46,418 nt of DNA from Bacteroidales bacterium (lineage in GTDB: Bacteria; Bacteroidota; Bacteroidia; Bacteroidales; UBA932). The stretch's first letter is position 1, and each line of letters opens with the position of its first letter. Shown here piece after piece: positions 40,869 to 46,418 of the stretch. A model generated the notes under the pieces. It saw only the letters and a list, made by a program, of their open reading frames with translations, was not told the DNA's origin and ran no database searches. The stretch is from contig JAKSKD010000012.1 of assembly GCA_024401925.1 (NCBI GenBank), positions 1-46,418 of the forward strand, given 5' to 3'. Position numbers and translations under genes: made by a program.

Positions 40869-40876
40869 TACCTTTG
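40869..40876 (+). promoter_or_regulatory. -7 promoter element of the riboswitch-btuB-btuC transcript
   Basis: TACCTTTG matches TAnnTTTG exactly and sits directly before the riboswitch, so transcription should begin near 40884, at helix P1. Confidence 0.65.
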
Positions 40877-40883
40877 CAGCAAG

Positions 40884-41060
40884 TTACGGTAAACCATTGC
40901 GGTTTCAAAAGGGAATCAGGTGAAAAGCCTGAACTGTGCCCGCAGCTGTAAGTCCTTGAAAGTCCTTGTTTTCAGGCCATTGTCCCTATGGGATGAGAAG
41001 GTGCAAGGATGGGATGAGTCAGAAGACCTGCCGTAATCAAGTCAAATCACCGGAGCCCGG
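40884..41060 (+). promoter_or_regulatory. Cobalamin (adenosylcobalamin/B12) riboswitch
   Basis: The conserved core is present: GGGAATCAGGTGAAAAGCCT at 40911-40930, GCCCGCAGCTGTAA at 40938-40951, and the B12-box-like GAGTCAGAAGACCTGCC at 41016-41032. Helix P1 is formed by TTACGG (40884-40889) with CCGTAA (41031-41036). A CCGG-AGC-CCGG hairpin (41050-41060) follows the aptamer; it is the likely expression platform whose loop can contact the aptamer and mask the btuB start region. High cobalamin should turn off btuB and btuC. The btuB ATG is 30 bases further on. Confidence 0.93.
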
Positions 41061-41089
41061 GAGCAGGTTCTTGAAAGACGAAACAAACT

Positions 41090-43015
41090 ATGTTTTTATC
41101 AATTCTGCCGGCATTGACCGGGATGATTTCTGCAGTCGCTTGCGATGCAGGAATTTCTGAAGCAGAGAAAACCGACACGCTCTCTGCCGTGACCGTGGTC
41201 GCCGACAGGGGGACGGTGGTATCAAGGGCCGATACGGTGTTGACCGGCAACTCGATTTCAATCACTGATGCGCTGTCATCCATCCCCAGCATTTACATTT
41301 GTGATTATGGCGCCCTTGCAGGGCCGAAATCGGTGAGCCTGCGCGGATTCGGCAGCCCGCACACCGCCATCTACCTGGACGGAGTGCGCATAAGCAATGT
41401 CCAAAACGGGCAGGCCGACCTCGGAATGCTGGACTTTGCCAACTGCTCCGCCGCCGTTGTGGATTATGCCCAGAACAGCATTTCATTCAATACGGCAAAA
41501 CCTGCATTCAAGGGCGGGCGCCTCGTCGGAGGGAGCGTGAACTTCCGCGGCGGTTCGTTCGGAACCTACGAGCCTGCGGCAAGGCTGGATTTCAAACTCA
41601 CGCCCAGAGTTACAATGACCGCAAGCGCCACAGGAACCATCAGCAAAGGCGATTTCACTTATGGTGACGACAACGCAAGGCGTGAAAACAACGATATAAA
41701 ACAGATACGCACCGGCCTTGATTTCAGGGGGGACCTTGACGGAGGACATTGGCACGCAAAAGCATATTACAACGGCTCAGACAGGGGCACACCAGGATCC
41801 GTCAGCTGGCCGTCCATCGACCGTCAGAAGGACCGCAACGCTTTCGCACAGGCCCTGGTCCGGAAACGGTTCACACCGCTCTACCAGTTGAACCTCAGCG
41901 CCAAAGGCGCATACGACGACCTTCTGTACATCAGCGAGTGGGGCGACAGTCGCTACCGTCAGGGCGAGGTCCAGATAAACTCATCGCACAGATTCAGCGT
42001 CAACAAGTGGTTGGAAGCTTCTTGTGCCGCCGATTACCAGTGGGACGGGCTGAATTCCACTGAGTACGCGGCATCCCGTTCGGCCGTCACTGCGGCGGCA
42101 ACCGTCACCTTCCATCCTAAGAATTTCAAAGCGGACATTGCCGTGGAATATTCAGGTTTCTTCGACAGGACTCAGGGCACTGACGCAGCAGCGACGAAGA
42201 GCACGGACGCCATAGCCGGTCAGGGCAGGAACCGCAACGTCGTCTCCCCTTCCATAGATTTGCGTTATCGCGCATTCAAGGGATTCGACATCACGGCTTT
42301 CGGCCGCAGGGCATACCGTACGCCCACTTTCAACGAACTCTACTATCCCGGCTACGGCAACCCGGACCTCAAGGCGGAGGATGCCTGGCTGACGGATATC
42401 GGGCTGGAATACCACCTGACCTTCGCTGACAGGTGGAACGTTTCCGCCAAGGCGGACGGTTTCTGCAACTTTCTGAAAAACAAGATAGTATCGGCTCCTA
42501 CTGAGCTGGATCCTAGCATCTGGCTGCCATACAACATAGGCAAAGCCAGAATGGCGGGCTCCGACCTGCAGGCGGGCATCGTCTATGACTCCGGGGCGGC
42601 CGGAGCATCGGCAGGCTCGACGCGGACAGGCGGCAGAGACGGCGTAAAGACCGGCTTTTCAGCCCGCTACAATTATAATGACGCCATCGACAAGACTCCT
42701 GACGCCTACACCTACGGACAGCAGATACCCTTCATTTCGAAACATACGGTCAGTCTCGATGCCAACGCCTCCTACAGAGGCTGGTGGGCGGACCTGAAAT
42801 GGAACTGGCGGGGAGGCAGATATGACTCCGCCGGCAAAATGCCCGACTACAACACCCTCGACCTTACGGCAGGCAAGGACATCCGCCTGCCCCACGACCT
42901 TCTTCTGGGGCTGAAATTCATTGCCCGCAACCTCACCGATTGCCGCTATGAACTCACAAGCGGCTATCCTATGCCAGGGCGTTCATTTTTCGGAGAAATA
43001 AATTTCAAATTCTAG
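41090..43015 (+). CDS. btuB: BtuB-like TonB-dependent cobalamin receptor
   Basis: This 641-aa outer membrane receptor has a signal-like start (MFLSILPALTGMISAVACDA) and a TonB-box-like DTLSAVTVVADRG. The plug domain carries LSSIPSIYICDYGALAGPKS, SLRGFGSPHTAIYLDGVRIS and ENSISF-like features typical of BtuB. The barrel includes FGRRAYRTPTFNELYYPGYG and NPDLKAEDAWLTDIG and ends in FFGEINFKF. Length matches BtuB (about 600-650 aa) and is far shorter than SusC. The riboswitch directly upstream supports cobalamin or another corrinoid as ligand. Its TAG stop is in the same frame as btuC, followed by three codons and the btuC ATG. The region is clearly GC-richer than the PUL. Confidence 0.92.
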   Translation: MFLSILPALTGMISAVACDAGISEAEKTDTLSAVTVVADRGTVVSRADTVLTGNSISITDALSSIPSIYICDYGALAGPKSVSLRGFGSPHTAIYLDGVRISNVQNGQADLGMLDFANCSAAVVDYAQNSISFNTAKPAFKGGRLVGGSVNFRGGSFGTYEPAARLDFKLTPRVTMTASATGTISKGDFTYGDDNARRENNDIKQIRTGLDFRGDLDGGHWHAKAYYNGSDRGTPGSVSWPSIDRQKDRNAFAQALVRKRFTPLYQLNLSAKGAYDDLLYISEWGDSRYRQGEVQINSSHRFSVNKWLEASCAADYQWDGLNSTEYAASRSAVTAAATVTFHPKNFKADIAVEYSGFFDRTQGTDAAATKSTDAIAGQGRNRNVVSPSIDLRYRAFKGFDITAFGRRAYRTPTFNELYYPGYGNPDLKAEDAWLTDIGLEYHLTFADRWNVSAKADGFCNFLKNKIVSAPTELDPSIWLPYNIGKARMAGSDLQAGIVYDSGAAGASAGSTRTGGRDGVKTGFSARYNYNDAIDKTPDAYTYGQQIPFISKHTVSLDANASYRGWWADLKWNWRGGRYDSAGKMPDYNTLDLTAGKDIRLPHDLLLGLKFIARNLTDCRYELTSGYPMPGRSFFGEINFKF

Positions 43016-43024
43016 ACTCAAGTT

Positions 43025-43819
43025 ATGCTCAACCTTCTCTACGTAATACTTTGCGGCATCGCCCTCCCGGTGGGCGGAGTCCAGATGCAATATCTCTGGC
43101 GCAACCAGCTCGGCGACATATACTCCCTTGGACTCGGCAGCGCAGCCTGTCTGGGTGCGGCCACGGCGACTATGACGGGATGGTGCTCGCTGACCGCCGG
43201 TGCCTTCATCTGCCAGGCGGTATGCGCAATAATCGTAGCCCTCGTGGCGCTCAGGCTGGACACTCCGAAACTGATAACGTTCGGCATACTGTTCGGCACG
43301 CTCATAGGCTCGCTCGGCACCATAGTGGTCACCAACGCACCTACGGGAGACCTGCTGAAACAGTATTACCTCTGGGGAGCGGCGAACTTCAAGCTGCAGG
43401 GTGTAACGCCAGTCGACATTGCCGTAAGTCTGACTCTGTTCGCAGCAGGCATAGCCTCAGCCGTCCTGTGCGCGAAGAAACTCACAAAACACCACAGCGG
43501 GGAAATCGAGCTTTCGAACCTGTCCAAGGCCATAATACTCTTTATGGTGAGCATACTGGTCACGAGCGTGGTGAGCATCTGCGGAACGATAGGCTTCGTA
43601 AGTCTGGGCATACCCAACCTTGCCCGCATCATCGTAAAACCCGGGGACATACGCAGACAATATGCGCTGTCCGTCGGGATGGGGACAGCGCTGCTATTGA
43701 TAACCTATCTTGTAGTGGAATACTGCAACTTCGGTTTCTACCTGCCTGTCAGCGCCACGATGGCGATAATAGCCCTGCCGCTGATGGTGGTGCTGTTCAG
43801 ACGCTCTACTTCGTCGTAA
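43025..43819 (+). CDS. btuC: BtuC/FecCD-family ABC transporter permease, N-terminally short
   Basis: This 264-aa integral membrane protein matches the middle and C-terminal parts of the FecCD/BtuC family: GIALPVGGVQMQYLWRNQLGDIY (usual form SGAxxQxxxRNPLAxP), GILFGTLIGSLGTIV, LWGAANFKLQG, TIGFVSLGIPNLARIIV (usual GFVGLxxPHxxR). Normal members are about 320-350 aa; about 70 N-terminal residues with the first helix are missing, and the in-frame stop of btuB prevents extension upstream. It may be a shortened but functional permease or a decayed one. No btuD ATPase or btuF binding protein follows. The 3' end overlaps the convergent GH2 gene by 14 bases. Role: corrinoid import through the inner membrane, inferred from the riboswitch. 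Confidence 0.82.
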   Translation: MLNLLYVILCGIALPVGGVQMQYLWRNQLGDIYSLGLGSAACLGAATATMTGWCSLTAGAFICQAVCAIIVALVALRLDTPKLITFGILFGTLIGSLGTIVVTNAPTGDLLKQYYLWGAANFKLQGVTPVDIAVSLTLFAAGIASAVLCAKKLTKHHSGEIELSNLSKAIILFMVSILVTSVVSICGTIGFVSLGIPNLARIIVKPGDIRRQYALSVGMGTALLLITYLVVEYCNFGFYLPVSATMAIIALPLMVVLFRRSTSS

Positions 43820-46418
43820 ACCTGTACACGGTATGCTGGGTATAAACCTCTCCCGGATTCAACAGGGTTGAAGGGAAAGCCGGTTGGTTCACTGAGTCGG
43901 GGAACTTCTGGGTTTCGAGAGCGAGAGCCTCGCGGAAGCCTATGGGCTGACCTTCCGTCTTGCCGCAGTATGAACCGTCGAAGAAGTTGCCGCAGTAGAA
44001 CTGCAGACCCGGCTGATCCGTGTAAATCTCGACAAGGCGTCCCGTGCTGTCCTCAGAGAACTCGCACACCTTGCGAAGCGTACCGTCAGAGCCATTGAGC
44101 ACCCAGTTGTGGTCATATCCGTTGCCGAAACGGAGCTGCTCGTGGTCCTCAAGCACCCTTTCGCCGATCTTGTGCGCAGTGCGGAAATCGAACGGGGTGC
44201 CTTCCACATCCATAAACTCCCCTGTAGGGATAAGCGTTGCGTCCACAGGAGTGATGGCATCGGCATATATGGTCATATTGTGGTCGAGGATTGTACCGCC
44301 CTGCGTGCCCTTCAGGTTGAAGAAAGCGTGCTGCGAAAGATTGACAGGAGTTGTCTTGTCAGTTGTTGCCTTGTACTGAAGGTCAAGCGCGCCTTCTCCC
44401 GTAAGGGCTAAGGTCAGGGTGATGTCCAGATTGCCGGGGAAACCGTCCTGTCCGTCAGGGGCGAGATAATGGAGAGTCAGGAGAGTGTCAGTGTGCTCCA
44501 CGACATCCCACACCACCATATCAATACCCTTGAGACCTCCGTGCAGGCAGTTGGGGTCGTTGTTTATCGGCAAGGTGTAAGTCTTGCCGTCAACAGTCAT
44601 CCTGCCCTTGCAGATGCGGTTTGCCACGCGGCCCACAGTGGCCCCGAGGAAGCGCTCACCGGTATTGTTCAGATAGCGATCGAGATTGTCATATCCCACG
44701 ATGATGTCATCGCGCCTGCCATCCTTGTCGGGAGCGAAAAGGCTTATCACACGTGCACCGAAATTGGTGATCTGCATAGTGATACCGCCATTCTCTATGG
44801 TGTAGAGCGCTGTCTTGCCACCATCGACATCCTTGTTGTAGAAGTTGACTTCCGGTATCATCTTGACATCGGATTTCGTATTTATCACGTGGGTATTGGC
44901 CTCACGCACACGCCCGAGGTCCATTTTCAGGATTTCACGGTCATAGGTATAGAAACCGTTCACCTCACCTTCCACATCAGTTGTCTGGGTATATACGGCC
45001 GCAGCGCACATATCCGTCTTCACAAGACCTTCGAGCACCTTCGCGAATTCAACGTATTTGTCCGTCACCTCATCAGTGCTCTGGAACTTGACATAGCCCC
45101 AGTTCTTGCCTTCCTGCCACAGATGGCCCTCGATCGGATAGCCTATACCGCCATATTCGCCGAGGACATTGACCATTGCGGTATCGAGAAGCCTCATACG
45201 GGGACCTGGATTGTAATGGTGTGAATCCAGAATGTCGCCTGCACCCTCTATCCAGTTTCCGCCGGAAGCGGCATTGATGAGGCGGGTGGGATCCTTTTCG
45301 CGTGTGAACTCGCACACGGCCTTGGTATTGAACTGGCCCCAGGCCTCATTGAAAGGCACCCACACAACAATGCTGGGGAACTTGGCGAACTTATGGAGTA
45401 TGTCGCCCCATTCCGCATAGTATCCGGCCTCAGCCTCAGGCGTAAGAGCATAATAGTCGCGTCCTGCACCATACACGTCCACTCCCTGAGCCCAGTCGGC
45501 ACGATCGTGACGTCTGTAATCCCCTATGCAGGGCATATCCTGCCAAACCATCATTCCGAGACGGTCGCAATCATAGTACCACCTTGACGGCTCAACCTTT
45601 ATGTGCTTGCGTATCATATTGAAACCCAACTCCTTGGTCCTTTCTATATCCCAGGCCATAGCCTCCGCCGTAGGAGCCGTGTAAAGCCCGTCAGGCCACC
45701 AGCCCTGGTCGAGCGGACCGAACTGGAAAAGAATCTCACCGTTGAGGGCAAGGCGCTTCACACCGAATTCATCCTTCTGTGCAGTCACCTGTCGGAGAGC
45801 GCTATAGCCCTGAACACGGTCTATCACCTTGCCGTTACGGATAAGGCTTATGCGCAGACCGTAAAGATATGGCTTGTCGACAGTCCAAAGTTTCGGACGG
45901 CGCACCTTCACTGTAAGAGGCTCGCCTGCAGGACCTTTCGCACGGCCCTTTCCGAAAATGGCCCATCCGGGATTCTCGGCGCTGTAGCCTATGCGCGGAC
46001 GAAGGGCGACCACCTGTATCTCGTCGCCTTCCTCGGCTCCCACCAGGTCGGTCGTAACGGTAAACGTGCCGTCAGCAATGTCTGCAACCACATTATAATC
46101 ATCAATGTATGCTTTTTCAGGCACGGCTTCCATCCACACGGTCTGCCATATACCGGTGACAGGGGTGTACCATATACCGTGGGGCTCACGATACTGCTTG
46201 CCGTGGGGAACGGGGTGCGTATCATCATCGGTCGGATCGGTCACCTTGAGTTCAAGTGTGGCCTCGCCTTCTGCCAGATATTCAGTAACATCCACTTCAA
46301 AGCCAGTATAACCACCTTTGTGCGTGGTCACGGCCTCACCGTTGATGAAGACTTCGCACTGCCAGTCGACGGCATCGAAGTGCAGCAGCACGCGTCTGCC
46401 GGACCATTTTTCAGGGGA
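43806..46418 (-). CDS. GH2 glycosidase fused to aldose 1-epimerase (5' end beyond the window)
   Basis: The reading frame is open to the window edge, so the N-terminus is missing; at least 870 residues are present. The first part is GH2: sugar-binding jelly roll (CEVFINGEAVTTHKGGYTGF), Ig-like domain, and a TIM barrel with GFNMIRKHIKVEPSRWYYDC, acid/base Glu in VVWVPFNEAWGQF (codon near 45345) and nucleophile Glu in VLGEYGGIG (near 45157). From about 44850 to the end it is a complete GalM-type mutarotase: GARVISLFAPDKDG, GATVGRVANRI, catalytic His in NLSQHAFFNL (near 44328) and Glu in LALETQKFPDS (near 43915). One polypeptide would release a beta-linked sugar and convert its anomer. A stop exists only at the end, so the fusion is real in this sequence. 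It is not part of the main PUL operon. Confidence 0.88.
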   Translation of the reverse strand, partial: SPEKWSGRRVLLHFDAVDWQCEVFINGEAVTTHKGGYTGFEVDVTEYLAEGEATLELKVTDPTDDDTHPVPHGKQYREPHGIWYTPVTGIWQTVWMEAVPEKAYIDDYNVVADIADGTFTVTTDLVGAEEGDEIQVVALRPRIGYSAENPGWAIFGKGRAKGPAGEPLTVKVRRPKLWTVDKPYLYGLRISLIRNGKVIDRVQGYSALRQVTAQKDEFGVKRLALNGEILFQFGPLDQGWWPDGLYTAPTAEAMAWDIERTKELGFNMIRKHIKVEPSRWYYDCDRLGMMVWQDMPCIGDYRRHDRADWAQGVDVYGAGRDYYALTPEAEAGYYAEWGDILHKFAKFPSIVVWVPFNEAWGQFNTKAVCEFTREKDPTRLINAASGGNWIEGAGDILDSHHYNPGPRMRLLDTAMVNVLGEYGGIGYPIEGHLWQEGKNWGYVKFQSTDEVTDKYVEFAKVLEGLVKTDMCAAAVYTQTTDVEGEVNGFYTYDREILKMDLGRVREANTHVINTKSDVKMIPEVNFYNKDVDGGKTALYTIENGGITMQITNFGARVISLFAPDKDGRRDDIIVGYDNLDRYLNNTGERFLGATVGRVANRICKGRMTVDGKTYTLPINNDPNCLHGGLKGIDMVVWDVVEHTDTLLTLHYLAPDGQDGFPGNLDITLTLALTGEGALDLQYKATTDKTTPVNLSQHAFFNLKGTQGGTILDHNMTIYADAITPVDATLIPTGEFMDVEGTPFDFRTAHKIGERVLEDHEQLRFGNGYDHNWVLNGSDGTLRKVCEFSEDSTGRLVEIYTDQPGLQFYCGNFFDGSYCGKTEGQPIGFREALALETQKFPDSVNQPAFPSTLLNPGEVYTQHTVYRFTTK

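Noticed and set aside
40966-41160. 64-aa frame across the riboswitch and the btuB start
   Set aside because: It lies on structured RNA elements and overlaps the btuB start; no coding features.
43051-43845. 264-aa plus-strand frame overlapping btuC in another frame
   Set aside because: The composition (Arg/His/Pro-rich, no membrane segments) is typical of a shifted frame of a membrane protein gene.

Overview
The window looks like a chromosomal segment of a Bacteroidales bacterium. Three things point there: a SusC/SusD-type polysaccharide utilisation locus (PUL) with a hybrid two-component regulator, BACON-domain and fimbrillin-like lipoproteins, and repeated TAnnTTTG (-7) promoter elements of the Bacteroidetes type. 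No rRNA, tRNA, CRISPR array or transposase was found. Base composition differs between blocks: the PUL core (about 17-40.7 kb) is visibly AT-richer than the btuB/btuC and GH2 block at 41-46.4 kb and than the transporter block at 2.2-6.1 kb.

Region 1 (1-2215) is an accessory patch. It holds a frame-broken, truncated kinase-like remnant (76-437), a degenerate copy of the 3' end of the neighbouring transporter gene (471-597), and a complete three-gene HipB-HipS-HipT type split HipA toxin-antitoxin module (606-2045) with its own promoter and a palindromic operator. Region 2 (2216-6967) is a compact catabolic cassette: an IclR regulator diverges from a reductive-dehalogenase/QueG-like double-cluster iron-sulfur protein, a U32-peptidase-like protein with iron-sulfur-type cysteines, and a sodium:solute symporter. 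This combination is unfamiliar to me and is the best candidate here for an undescribed pathway. Region 3 (6968-8133) is a solitary AAA-type ATPase. Its 3' end abuts a 29-bp orphan fragment nearly identical to the promoter and 5' end of the cobalamin riboswitch found 34 kb away.

Region 4 (8293-40703) is a PUL read entirely on the minus strand, with gaps of about 30 bases or less apart from one 69-base gap that holds an intrinsic terminator. In transcription order it has: a 49-aa small ORF, a fimbrillin-like lipoprotein, the terminator, a BACON lipoprotein, a shortened SusC-like receptor, a full SusC, SusD, a GH26, an unassigned TIM-barrel-like protein, the hybrid two-component sensor, a second fimbrillin-like lipoprotein, a fimbrillin-GH26 fusion, GH3, an S1/P1-like nuclease, GH3, a LacZ-type GH2, an SDR oxidoreductase and mannonate dehydratase. 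The enzymes fit a beta-mannan or mixed beta-linked hemicellulose. The last two genes suggest that hexuronate side groups are fed into the fructuronate-mannonate-KDG route. The lipoproteins and receptors bind and import glycan, the sensor detects oligosaccharides in the periplasm, and the GH3/GH2 enzymes complete breakdown.

Region 5 (40704-46418) starts with a divergent regulatory region carrying a complete cobalamin riboswitch. It drives a BtuB-like TonB receptor and an N-terminally short BtuC/FecCD permease. Converging on these, with a 14-bp tail-to-tail overlap, is a GH2 glycosidase fused to an aldose 1-epimerase; its start lies beyond the right edge.
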